Made by a program: the position numbers and the translations under genes
NCBI GenBank assembly: GCA_023245975.1
Contig: JAHFJF010000003.1
Location: forward strand, 1-21,344
Direction of reading: 5' to 3'
Origin: an archaeon
GTDB lineage: Archaea > Nanobdellota > Nanobdellia > SCGC-AAA011-G17 > GW2011-AR17
DNA: 21,344 bases
In this document: positions 8,122-15,160 of the stretch, in pieces
Position numbering within the stretch: the first letter of the stretch is position 1
Layout of the letters: every line of letters begins with the position of its first letter
Notes under the pieces: model-generated
Database searches by the model: none
Seen by the model: the letters and a program-made list of their open reading frames with translations, nothing else
Told to the model about the DNA's origin: nothing

Positions 8122-8273
8122 TGCTTTAATCTTATTATTGCCATTTATATTGGTTGTTAGCGATTCTCGTAAGAATTACGAGATTGTCGGAAATAATTAA
8201 CCAAGTGTCCAATTATGGCTCTTAAGGGCTATTCATAGCAACATTTATAAACAACAGAATATTGCTAAGTGTT
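8122..8273. promoter_or_regulatory. Divergent promoter region with a perfect inverted repeat
   Basis: The minus-strand TATA (ATATAAAT, plus 8143-8150) and plus-strand TATA (TTTATAAA, 8244-8251) each sit about 25 nt before their start codons. Between them, TCTCGTAA (8165-8172) and TTACGAGA (8176-8183) form a perfect 8-bp inverted repeat around GAA. It lies 15 bp upstream of the minus-strand TATA. Its position between two genes for putative DNA-binding proteins suggests an operator (inference); a short RNA hairpin is less likely since it is upstream of both predicted starts. Confidence 0.5.
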
Positions 8274-8609
8274 ATGGCAGAAAGACGATCAACATTCCTG
8301 AGATTATTTGGTGATACCCCAATCCTGCGGGTAATGGATTTCTTTATAGTGCATGAAGAATTTGATTATAGCATGACAGACTTGGCAGAATTGTCCGGCG
8401 TTGGCTATTCTACTTTGAAATTATTTTGGCCCAACTTAGAGCAAAGTAGGCTTGTTATGATGACTAGAGAAGTTGGAAAGGCAAAGATGTACAGGCTTAA
8501 TCTAAGCAATCCTGCAATCCAGAGCTTTAAGGATTTTTATTGGGCAACTACAAAATTGAATACTAGACAGGTTTTAGCTAAAAAATCAATTCAGTTTGTT
8601 AAATCTTAA
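8274..8609 (+). CDS. Archaeal winged helix-turn-helix regulator
   Basis: 111 residues from the ATG at 8274. A TTG four codons upstream (8262) is in frame but would lie ahead of the predicted transcription start. The opening LFGDTPILRVMDFFI is a common archaeal wHTH signature, followed by MTDLAELSGVGYSTLKLFWPNL as the HTH and a wing ending in GKAKMYRLN. It is expected to bind DNA as a local repressor or activator. The inverted repeat at 8165-8183 is a candidate site. The 3' end overlaps the convergent next gene by 4 bp. Confidence 0.75.
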   Translation: MAERRSTFLRLFGDTPILRVMDFFIVHEEFDYSMTDLAELSGVGYSTLKLFWPNLEQSRLVMMTREVGKAKMYRLNLSNPAIQSFKDFYWATTKLNTRQVLAKKSIQFVKS

Positions 8610-8968
8610 TATTTTTTCCCAGAATAAATCTTTGACATCATGTCTGTCATGTCTTCGAATGGAACAATCCTGCCGCCGCCTGCAGTCCTCCCTTCTTTAG
8701 AAGTTTCTGGCTTTTTTGCAGTCTGCACAGGCTGCTCATATGATGGTGCGCTTACAGCCTGGAACTGGCCTTGTATTGAAGGTGCATGCATATTAGATTC
8801 TTGAACAGGAGCAAATTGTGTCGGGTTATAATTAGCTTCGTTAATAACTTCTGATGTTAAAGGTAATTTTCCTTCCCTTCTATAAATGATTGTCTGAAGA
8901 ACGGCACAGAGTTTTTTCAAATCAGCCAATTCCTCTTTGTCCGTGTCAAAGCCGACCTGTATCTGCAT
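8606..8968 (-). CDS. Uncharacterised small protein with low-complexity middle
   Basis: 120 residues, not recognised. A helical N-terminus (about 10-33, ADLKKLCAVLQTIIYRREG) is followed by a disordered Gln/Pro/Ser/Ala-rich stretch (about 48-90) and a short conserved-looking tail, GGGRIVPFEDMTDMMSKIY. That layout of a helix, a flexible linker and a C-terminal peptide suggests an adaptor or tether rather than an enzyme (inference). No signal peptide or membrane segment. A minus-strand AT-rich box near 8990-8999 is at the right distance for the ATG at 8968. Confidence 0.6.
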   Translation of the reverse strand: MQIQVGFDTDKEELADLKKLCAVLQTIIYRREGKLPLTSEVINEANYNPTQFAPVQESNMHAPSIQGQFQAVSAPSYEQPVQTAKKPETSKEGRTAGGGRIVPFEDMTDMMSKIYSGKKY

Positions 8969-9012
8969 GGTTTTTTACAGGTATTACTCCTTAAAAAGCT
9001 TTACGCTCAGTT

Positions 9013-9648
9013 TTAACGCAATAAATAGAGCTGCCTTTCATAGTCTAAAGAATATTCAGTAGGATATCTTGACAGCATTCTTGCAATTTCTTTTGCATAT
9101 CTTTTTTCTATCACACCTTTCTTTGGATAGTATGGCTGGAAATTCATAACTACAAGCCTGGAATTATCCCCTACCTGATGTTTCACTAAATAATAATCGC
9201 ATTCAAAGACATATTGCTTTGTTGGCTTTAAGAGATTTTCTTTTAATTTTTTAGTTGCACTTGCATCTAGTTTTTCAAGCCTAATTTTTAGATCCTTTTT
9301 AGTGAATGGGTTAAGTTGTAAATATGTATCATTTGTTTGTAAAATATCTCGGTTTGTATATAGCCATACGAAGCCTTTCATGCCACCTGGGTTTGATGTG
9401 CCGTTATAGACTTCATGGAAGATATCATACATGCTTGATGACAAAACCATTTCTTCGAATTCTCTTGGCTTTTGCTTTCTAAAGTTAAATGAAGCTGCCG
9501 AGAACACAATCAAGTCATCAAGGTTTATCAATGGATAAATCTCATTTAATGGAGTTTCGTATAGGCAGTGATGAACAGAGCTGATTAGCTTGGAATCGTT
9601 TCCGCACAGTTCCGTCAGCAAATTTTTAGTTGGTTTTGGTCTTTCCAT
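9013..9648 (-). CDS. Uncharacterised cytoplasmic protein
   Basis: 211 residues, not recognised. Soluble, mixed alpha/beta, with a basic C-terminal half (KKDLKIRLEKLDASATKKLKE, roughly 117-137). Cys residues at 15, 28 and 149 do not form a motif. Seen from context only: it is the downstream neighbour of the HAD phosphatase on the same strand, 40 bp away, but has its own TATA-like box at 9673-9680, 25-32 nt before the ATG at 9648, so it is probably transcribed alone. Confidence 0.6.
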   Translation of the reverse strand: MERPKPTKNLLTELCGNDSKLISSVHHCLYETPLNEIYPLINLDDLIVFSAASFNFRKQKPREFEEMVLSSSMYDIFHEVYNGTSNPGGMKGFVWLYTNRDILQTNDTYLQLNPFTKKDLKIRLEKLDASATKKLKENLLKPTKQYVFECDYYLVKHQVGDNSRLVVMNFQPYYPKKGVIEKRYAKEIARMLSRYPTEYSLDYERQLYLLR

Positions 9649-9688
9649 GATAAAATTTTTACTTCAAAATAGTTTATATAATTTTTGG

Positions 9689-10480
9689 TTATAAGAAATA
9701 GAACCTTTGCCTGGAATCTTTTACCAAAGTTTCAGTAACTTGGTCTAATGTATGCTCTTTTGCTATAACCTTTATTGTTGAATAATAAAGCATTGGAATG
9801 TCATTTGCGCTATCTCCAATTGCAAGAATTGGCCTGATTTTTGGATTAACATATCTTTTAATACAAAGTACTTTGCCTTCTCTTACTGGGATAGGGGGGA
9901 TTACTTTGTCAGTAAATGTTTCATTATTTACAACCGTCCTTACCCCAATCCACTTTCCGAATTTTAATCCAAGGCTTTGCATTGCATATTCAATAACTTG
10001 CCAAGGTGAAGCGCTAATAATGGAAGTATTGGTATAATTTTCTCTTAGGAAATTCAATAGCTCTGCAGTATCCTCTTTTACTCTTATTCCTCTCTGTATT
10101 GGTAGGCCATATAACTTTTCGCTTCTGAATTCAGTCCCTTCTTCGAGGATTGTTTTATTGACAATTTCCTCAACTTCAGAGAATGTAAGTCCTGCGAGGA
10201 TTTTTGCAGAGAATTCATATGCCTTATGGAATTCTTGCTCTTTCTTGTATTGGTGATAAGTATGGAAAACCGCCTCGTGGTAATCTACAGGATTTATTCC
10301 TTGGACCAGATTCGGGTTTTTTAGAAGATTATGCCTGCAGAGATATGCCAATACTGCTTCCCCAATATCATTATGAATGCATGTATTATCGAAATCAAAT
10401 ACGGCATTTCTGTAACGTGGCACATGCTTTTTTTCTTCCTTTACTAATTTATATATCTCTTGAAGTGTTTGGCTTGGCAT
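9689..10480 (-). CDS. HAD-superfamily phosphatase, phosphoserine-phosphatase-like
   Basis: 263 residues. Motif I is FDFDNTC with nucleophile D29 and general acid D31; motif II is S156 within ISASPWQ; motif IV is GDSANDIPM with G222, D223, N226 and D227. The cap inserted between motifs I and II (about 40-140) is helical, as in the C1-cap group that includes SerB and the phosphocholine/pyridoxal phosphatases. The SAS form of motif II and the GDSxND motif make a small-molecule phosphatase most likely; the substrate cannot be given. A strong AT-rich TATA box (10503-10512) lies about 27 nt before the ATG. Confidence 0.8.
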   Translation of the reverse strand: MPSQTLQEIYKLVKEEKKHVPRYRNAVFDFDNTCIHNDIGEAVLAYLCRHNLLKNPNLVQGINPVDYHEAVFHTYHQYKKEQEFHKAYEFSAKILAGLTFSEVEEIVNKTILEEGTEFRSEKLYGLPIQRGIRVKEDTAELLNFLRENYTNTSIISASPWQVIEYAMQSLGLKFGKWIGVRTVVNNETFTDKVIPPIPVREGKVLCIKRYVNPKIRPILAIGDSANDIPMLYYSTIKVIAKEHTLDQVTETLVKDSRQRFYFL

Positions 10481-10516
10481 GGAAATCGGATAAAAACAGC
10501 CACTATATATAATTTG

Positions 10517-11158
10517 CTAGATGAGCCTTAATGATTTCGCCTTTCTGAACAGTGCTTCATGGCTCAATCCAATTGCTTTTGCAGTCTTTGCAAGCTTATT
10601 CCCATTGTCTTTAAGGGCAACCGAGATGTATTCCCTCTCGAATTCCTTTTCGGCATCTTTCAGCGGTATGAAAGAGAACTTTATTTCTCGGACAATGTCT
10701 TCTGATATCTTGGATGTGCTTTCATATGCTTCATGGATTTTGGATGGATGCAATACCATCTCATAATTCTTAAAAATCCCAGTTATTGCATTGCTCAAGG
10801 CTTCCTCTTTTATGTAATCTTCAGTTGCCAATGCTGTCCTGCATTCATTGATGTTTATCCTTAATTCAGCAATCATCCTATGTATGGTTTTCCTGTCTAC
10901 CTGCAATATCCTTGATGTTGCGCTTATATCCCCAAAATTGCACTTCAGGACTTTCTCGATATATCCTTTCCTGAAAGCTTTTTTAGCTGATTTCAATGAA
11001 ACATTAGTATTGATATTAAATTCCAATAAAGGATTTTTTTTAAGCTTTAATGTTATGTCTTCATTGAGCTCTTTTATTGTGATACCTATTGCTTTCTGCA
11101 CGGCCTTTTCTACTATCGGTCCTGCATCATTTTTGATTACCGCATCTAGGCTTTCCAT
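10517..11158 (-). CDS. Protein with two Fis-type helix-turn-helix motifs
   Basis: 213 residues. Two copies of the Fis/NtrC C-terminal HTH: SLKSAKKAFRKGYIEKVL ... DRKTIHRMIAELRI (54-101) and PLKDAEKEFEREYISVAL ... SHEALFRKAKSLRL (165-212). The second copy is close to the DNA-binding end of bacterial sigma-54 activators, but there is no AAA+ or receiver domain. The linker between copies (about 102-160) is helical. Archaea lack sigma-54, so this is probably a stand-alone DNA-binding protein whose two motifs could let a monomer bind like a Fis dimer (inference). A TATA-like box at 11183-11190 supports the ATG at 11158. Confidence 0.75.
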   Translation of the reverse strand: MESLDAVIKNDAGPIVEKAVQKAIGITIKELNEDITLKLKKNPLLEFNINTNVSLKSAKKAFRKGYIEKVLKCNFGDISATSRILQVDRKTIHRMIAELRININECRTALATEDYIKEEALSNAITGIFKNYEMVLHPSKIHEAYESTSKISEDIVREIKFSFIPLKDAEKEFEREYISVALKDNGNKLAKTAKAIGLSHEALFRKAKSLRLI

Positions 11159-11199
11159 GGCTCAATTAATCATACTAAGAGATTATTTAAGAATTGTGA

Positions 11200-12657
11200 T
11201 TAAACTGGCGTAAAGAACTTGTTAGTTTTTTTGAATATGTCATATAGCAGCCAGGCATTGAACTGCGCAGCCTGTTTCGCCTTGGCTTTTTCATTTTCGT
11301 CGTCTTTCAATGACTGCCTTGAAGGTCCCATGAAAAGCCCCTTGGGCGGAGTAGCAAATGAAAATAATTCTTTCAAGCCAGAGCCCATGGCCATGAATGG
11401 CTCTATCATTGATTCTTTTTTTGGCTTAGGCACTGCTATTTCATCTTCTTTGAATTTTTCCCCGGCCTCCTTTAGGTATTTTTTCAGGTCATCTTTAAGC
11501 TCATTCATTGTCATGTCAATTGAGGCGAGCAAATCTATGTCTTCTCCGTCTTTTTGTGACATGTAGGCATCAATCTGGTCCTGCGTAGCAATGTATGGCT
11601 CTATCTCAAGCTCTAGCCTTCCGGAATGCAGCGGCTGCTTTTGCCCTTGTGGCGTGTAGCTTAATTCTGGCCTTGTTACATAATTGAACCTTACTAGCAA
11701 CACTGGAAAATAACTCTTGAATCCAGACTTCTTTCTCGCAAGAAGCTCAAGGTATATTTTGCTGGTCTCAAATGCATTTACCAAGTCAGCATCGTTATAG
11801 TTTCCCTTCATCTGCAATTGCTGCACTGATTGCAAATAAGGCCTTACCCAGTTCATGTAAAGTTTTATTGAATTGTAATGCTGCCTCAAATATTTTAGCC
11901 TGAAATTCCATGTATGCTGCATTTCATTGTATGTTTTTTCTTTCCAGTTATAATATGAGAAAAGTTTCTTGGCAACTACGTCTATGACCTTCACGGGCAC
12001 TGAAGCTTCTTTTCGCATTGACTTTATTGCTTCATCAACTCCCTTGAGACCATTCTTTGAGTTTATTCTGAAGAACAAATCAGGTAATGTAAGGTATCCA
12101 ACCTTATTTGCCAAGGCATAGACAGAATTTGGGTTCTGCATGCCCTGTTCTACAACTTCAATCCATATTGATTTAAGTGCAATCTCTGCATTCTCATCTC
12201 CTTCGAGACTTCTCTTGTAATAGTCAAGCCTTTCATTCATTACCCTTATTTCCCTTACTATTGGAAACAGTGTCTTCAGCATCCCGCCGATTGTAGCTAG
12301 TTGTTGTTGCGCCTGCTGCTGCATTGCAGATATCTTTGTTCCGACATGGCCATGAAAGCTGCTTGTAACAGAAGCATCGAACAAATCCCTTACTTTTTGC
12401 ACATCATCAAAGCCCATGCCATGGTGTTTTGGCTCCCTTAATGCCCTTAAAACCTGGAAATAGTATTTTTCAAGCCCGGAAGTCATGCTTTCAATAATTA
12501 CAAGATGTTTTTTAATGCCCTTGTCAGGATCAAGGCTTTTGCGCTCGATTAATGGGTTGTCTTTCTTTGCTTTTTCTAAGAGTTCCTCTTTTGAAGGCTT
12601 CTCTGGCTCGCCGAACAGGCCGAAAAGCTTCTTTTTTTTCTTTTCCCCTTCTGCCAT
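11200..12657 (-). CDS. Large helical uncharacterised protein
   Basis: 485 residues, not recognised. The N-terminus is a Lys patch followed by LFGLFGEPEKP, an amphipathic stretch that could touch membrane. The centre (about 90-300) is nearly all helix, with a Gln-rich run near 110-118 and many aromatic residues around 250-290. The C-terminal third is charged and then ends in a Gly/Phe-rich part. No catalytic motif, Cys pair or membrane span is visible. A scaffold or DPANN-specific structural protein is possible but unproved. It follows lspA on the same strand by 27 bp, and its own AT-rich box (12682-12689) overlaps the end of lspA, so both operonic and independent transcription are possible. 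Confidence 0.65.
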   Translation of the reverse strand: MAEGEKKKKKLFGLFGEPEKPSKEELLEKAKKDNPLIERKSLDPDKGIKKHLVIIESMTSGLEKYYFQVLRALREPKHHGMGFDDVQKVRDLFDASVTSSFHGHVGTKISAMQQQAQQQLATIGGMLKTLFPIVREIRVMNERLDYYKRSLEGDENAEIALKSIWIEVVEQGMQNPNSVYALANKVGYLTLPDLFFRINSKNGLKGVDEAIKSMRKEASVPVKVIDVVAKKLFSYYNWKEKTYNEMQHTWNFRLKYLRQHYNSIKLYMNWVRPYLQSVQQLQMKGNYNDADLVNAFETSKIYLELLARKKSGFKSYFPVLLVRFNYVTRPELSYTPQGQKQPLHSGRLELEIEPYIATQDQIDAYMSQKDGEDIDLLASIDMTMNELKDDLKKYLKEAGEKFKEDEIAVPKPKKESMIEPFMAMGSGLKELFSFATPPKGLFMGPSRQSLKDDENEKAKAKQAAQFNAWLLYDIFKKTNKFFTPV

Positions 12658-12684
12658 ACGATATAAACCAATGCAAGAATCTAT

Positions 12685-13101
12685 TTAAGGTTTTTTATGC
12701 TTTAATTCGATAAATAGTATGATTAATATTCCCAATACATTGTATGCATCTGCAATGTTGAAGTTAGGCCACCAGTATATTACAATGAAATCCCTTACAT
12801 ATCCAAATATTATCCTATCAAGAAGATTCCCTATAGTACCCGAAAGCAGCAGGATTAATCCTATTCTTTCATAATTCTTTGCTTTCCTATAATAATAAAA
12901 GATGAATGCTATGGCTAAAAGTGAAACGATGGCGAGAATGATATTGCTTCCCTTTAAAATCCCAAAGGCAGCGCCGGTGTTTGTTGTGTATTCTATCCCT
13001 ATCCCATCAAGCATATATATTTTATTTTGGAATAGATACTTCGTTAATTGGTCTAATATAACCAATAATGAAACAATTGAAATTAGCTTTCCGGTTTTCA
13101 T
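12685..13101 (-). CDS. lspA: Signal peptidase II (prolipoprotein signal peptidase)
   Basis: 138 residues with four membrane segments. Cuts the signal peptide before the lipid-modified Cys of lipoproteins, on the outer face of the membrane. Signature residues: LDQLTKY with D17, NTGAAFG (41-47), GNLLDR (91-96), and the aspartic dyad D104 in YVRDFI and D118 in FNIADAYN. All match bacterial LspA. The ATG overlaps the stop of the upstream 186-residue gene (ATGA, 13098-13101), so translation is probably coupled. Lgt lies 6 kb away on the other strand, and a lipobox protein is at 15161. Bacterial LspA is unusual in archaea. Confidence 0.95.
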   Translation of the reverse strand: MKTGKLISIVSLLVILDQLTKYLFQNKIYMLDGIGIEYTTNTGAAFGILKGSNIILAIVSLLAIAFIFYYYRKAKNYERIGLILLLSGTIGNLLDRIIFGYVRDFIVIYWWPNFNIADAYNVLGILIILFIELKHKKP

Positions 13102-13658
13102 GAGTACAATTGCAAGAATGCCTTGATCTCGTCAAAAAGCCTTTGCGATTCGCCGAAGAAGAATCCTTTGTAATAATCAACTTGGTTTTTAATTATTACC
13201 TTGTCATATATAGCCATGATAAATTTTCCGAAGCTTCCTTTTAGTAGAAATCTCTTTTTTGCTTCAGGTGAATCTTCTTTTGGAGAGAATGCTTCAACAT
13301 TTCTTTTTAATTTGCCCTCAAACCGGAATTCGATGCTGCCCTTGTTCATTTTTTTCTTTATGCCGTCAACATTTACTTCTACTTCTGTTACAAAGGCCTG
13401 CCAATGCATTGAGAGGTAATACGTTAGGTATTCGCTGCCTTTTTTTTCACATTCCCATTTAATCTCTATCTGGCTTAAACCATTAGGCATCTCTGCTACA
13501 CGGTATTTGGTTTCTCTCCAAGAATATCCACCGAACTCAAACCATCTTACCATCTCTGTATACAATTCTTCCAGGTCAAATATTCCTCCTGACTTTATCT
13601 TGTAGCCGTCTGGTATTAATGGAATCTCTTCAGGAAGGCTTAAGTTTATCAAGGCCAT
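13098..13658 (-). CDS. Uncharacterised protein encoded upstream of and coupled to lspA
   Basis: 186 residues, not recognised; soluble, no signal peptide. It starts with a hydrophobic beta-like stretch and contains several aromatic segments (EMVRWFEFGGYSWRETKYRV at about 35-54, YLTYYLSMHWQAF near 77-89) and a beta-rich middle, then a helical end with DYYKGFFFGES. The pattern of paired beta strands with aromatic residues resembles ligand-binding or lipid-binding folds such as START/SRPBCC only loosely, and I do not claim it. Its stop overlaps the lspA start, so it may be functionally tied to lipoprotein processing (inference). A palindrome and TATA box sit before it. Confidence 0.6.
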   Translation of the reverse strand: MALINLSLPEEIPLIPDGYKIKSGGIFDLEELYTEMVRWFEFGGYSWRETKYRVAEMPNGLSQIEIKWECEKKGSEYLTYYLSMHWQAFVTEVEVNVDGIKKKMNKGSIEFRFEGKLKRNVEAFSPKEDSPEAKKRFLLKGSFGKFIMAIYDKVIIKNQVDYYKGFFFGESQRLFDEIKAFLQLYS

Positions 13659-13670
13659 GTTTCAAAAGAT

Positions 13671-13689
13671 AGGTTATAACCTTATATAG
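13671..13689 (-). promoter_or_regulatory. TATA box fused to a perfect 12-bp palindrome
   Basis: AGGTTATAACCT (13671-13682) is a perfect palindrome, and the minus-strand TATA-like octamer CTATATAA (plus 13682-13689) abuts it. The TATA lies 24-31 nt before the ATG at 13658, so the palindrome would sit between TATA and the predicted transcription start, a good place for a repressor (inference). Confidence 0.45.
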
Positions 13690-13952
13690 CTTTTGTCTGA
13701 TTTTTTAAGATTATTTTTATTAATTAGATTCCATTAAAAGATATTATCAAAAATTACTTGAAAGGAATTGTTTTAACTGCCTAAAATAATGGAGAGAATG
13801 TAATTAGCCTATTGAATCATAACAAAGCTATATTTAGCCATTGTGAACGCAAAGGAGCTTATTTAAGCTTTTTTGAACGTTGTAAAGTATTATTTCTACT
13901 ATCGTTTAGCAGGTTAGAATTATATAAAAGGCTAGTTTACTTAATGTGCAAG
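13690..13952 (+). promoter_or_regulatory. AT-rich intergenic region with TATA box for the 13953 gene
   Basis: An open frame exists back to 13812 in phase with the next gene, but its translation is not protein-like and the TATATAAA at 13921-13928, 25-32 nt before the ATG at 13953, argues against it being coding. A short inverted repeat AGCTTA-TT-TAAGCT lies at 13856-13869. I see no tRNA or other known RNA fold in it. Confidence 0.5.
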
Positions 13953-14198
13953 ATGAATAAAATGATCGGCACGTATCTAATGATTGTCGGTACTATTGTT
14001 GCAGTGAGTGGGTTGGTATTTACAATCTTGCCCCATTCTGCGCATTATGCAATTACCAAGCTATTAGCAATAGGAAATTATGAGATTAGCCATGAGCAGC
14101 ACCAAATCATTGGCGAGACATTAGTCTTTGTTGGTATTGCCTTAAGCTTTATTGGGGGAGCATCAAAAAAATATAACGATGGGAGAGCAAAAGCTTAA
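13953..14198 (+). CDS. Small two-span membrane protein
   Basis: 81 residues from the ATG at 13953; an ATG at 13944 is also possible. Two hydrophobic segments (about 5-26 and 54-71) flank an extracytoplasmic or cytoplasmic loop rich in His (PHSAHYAITK ... SHEQHQ). No Cys. Not recognised. It directly precedes the thiol operon: its stop lies within the palindromic promoter element at 14191-14212, so it could be a first gene of the same transcript or a separate unit. The His-rich loop could bind metal, but that is a guess. Confidence 0.55.
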   Translation: MNKMIGTYLMIVGTIVAVSGLVFTILPHSAHYAITKLLAIGNYEISHEQHQIIGETLVFVGIALSFIGGASKKYNDGRAKA

Positions 14199-14230
14199 AT
14201 AATAAGCTTATTTGCCAATAGTCACGGAGG
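14191..14230 (+). promoter_or_regulatory. Promoter, palindrome and SD of the GGC/thiol operon
   Basis: GCTTAAAT (14193-14200) is TATA-like and lies about 37-45 nt before the ATG at 14238, giving a short leader that carries a strong GGAGG (14226-14230). AAGCTTA (14191-14197) and TAAGCTT (14203-14209) form an inverted repeat with a 5-nt spacer, and AATAAGCTTATT (14201-14212) is itself a palindrome. The element overlaps the stop codon of the upstream gene. Confidence 0.45.
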
Positions 14231-14237
14231 AAAAAAG

Positions 14238-14939
14238 ATGCACGATTCGAAATTGATGGTTTTTGCGGTTGTCTTGGTAGCAGGCTTAATGGCCTTTAAC
14301 CAATTTCAGATAAATTCTATTTCAGGCCATTTTACAACTTCGACTGGCAGTTCGTCTTCAAGCCTGAATTTGTTTTCAGGCTCTTCTGATGATATTAATG
14401 ATGTAGATGTTACGAAGATAGGTTCTACTGCTAATGCAGTGCAATTATTATTCCCATTAAAGGATGCAAAATCTGCTGATGAGGTTATGCAAATAATGTT
14501 CCCTACAGGAACGCCAGAATATGGGGCAGATATGGGGGTTTCATTTGATGACCCTATTACATCATTATCATTATTGGCAGGAGCATATCCTGCATTAAAA
14601 AAAGAAGTAAAAGAGAATCATCCTGATATTTGGGCTAGATACATTAAATTGGCAGCTGCTCCAAGGGGGATTTCTTGCGAGTTCTGCTGCGGTGTAGGTG
14701 CTCAGGGCATTTCAGAGAATGGTGAATTAAGGTGCGGCTGCAGCCACAGCCCAGCAGTTCAGACAGTTACCATGTGGCTAATGCTCAACAGGCCGGAATA
14801 TTCAGATGCTGAAGTGTTGAGGGAAGTAATGAGATGGAAGACATTATTCTTCCCAAAGAACATGATTGAATTAGGGCTTCAAGTTTCAGGCAAGAGTGCA
14901 TCAGATTTGCAGTTGCCTGGAATGGTGGGCGGATGCTAA
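14238..14939 (+). CDS. Membrane-anchored Cys-cluster protein ending in Gly-Gly-Cys
   Basis: 233 residues. One N-terminal membrane anchor (about 6-23), a Ser/Thr-rich linker (31-50), then a soluble domain placed outside the cell if the anchor is N-in. A Cys cluster C147-x2-C150-C151-x14-C166-x-C168-S-H170 looks suited to metal or disulfide chemistry; a similar cluster may recur in other DPANN hypothetical proteins, but I cannot confirm that here. The C-terminus reads LQLPGMVGGC, so the very last residue is Cys. The next gene ends LQDLPKMVGGC and the third ends GNGGGC. SD GGAGG at 14226-14230. First of a run of genes with 0-2 or few-base gaps. Function unknown; a redox- or metal-active exported protein whose tail is handled by the neighbours is my inference. 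Confidence 0.8.
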   Translation: MHDSKLMVFAVVLVAGLMAFNQFQINSISGHFTTSTGSSSSSLNLFSGSSDDINDVDVTKIGSTANAVQLLFPLKDAKSADEVMQIMFPTGTPEYGADMGVSFDDPITSLSLLAGAYPALKKEVKENHPDIWARYIKLAAAPRGISCEFCCGVGAQGISENGELRCGCSHSPAVQTVTMWLMLNRPEYSDAEVLREVMRWKTLFFPKNMIELGLQVSGKSASDLQLPGMVGGC

Positions 14940-14952
14940 ACGGAGGTTAAAA

Positions 14953-15159
14953 ATGAAAAATTTATTATTGGCGCTTGTTTTGGCGGTGTTAGTTATTGTC
15001 GCAGTCGTCCAGGCTGTCCAGTTGAACAGCTTGAAAGAGAAAGTTCAGGAAGGGGTTGCATTGAAGCCATCATCATCTTCAAAGCCGTCTTCAAGCAGCA
15101 GTACTGGCAGTACGCCAAAGAGCTTGCAGGACCTTCCGAAAATGGTAGGAGGATGTTAA
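14953..15159 (+). CDS. Short membrane-anchored peptide ending in MVGGC
   Basis: 68 residues from the ATG at 14953, with SD GGAGG at 14942-14946. A longer in-frame reading from 14896 overlaps the previous gene and is rejected. A single hydrophobic helix (about 3-24) is followed by a short helix, a Ser/Lys/Pro linker (39-54) with repeated Ser runs, and a tail SLQDLPKMVGGC that closely copies the tail of the gene before it. Only one Cys, at the very end. It looks like the minimal version of the neighbour: anchor, spacer, GGC tail. No family recognised. Confidence 0.75.
   Translation: MKNLLLALVLAVLVIVAVVQAVQLNSLKEKVQEGVALKPSSSSKPSSSSSTGSTPKSLQDLPKMVGGC
15147..15152 (+). promoter_or_regulatory. 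SD site coded inside the Gly-Gly codons of the previous gene
   Basis: AGGAGG lies 8 nt before the ATG at 15161 and covers most of the GTA-GGA-GGA codons of the preceding MVGGC tail. Protein tail and ribosome site therefore share the same bases here, which must be weighed before calling this particular tail conserved. Confidence 0.75.
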
Positions 15160-15160
15160 A

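Noticed and set aside
13812..13952. Longer reading of the small two-span membrane protein gene
   Set aside because: The extension is not protein-like, and a good TATA box at 13921-13928 falls within it.
14896..14952. Longer start of the MVGGC peptide gene
   Set aside because: It would overlap the previous gene; ATG at 14953 has an ideal SD and gives a clean membrane anchor.
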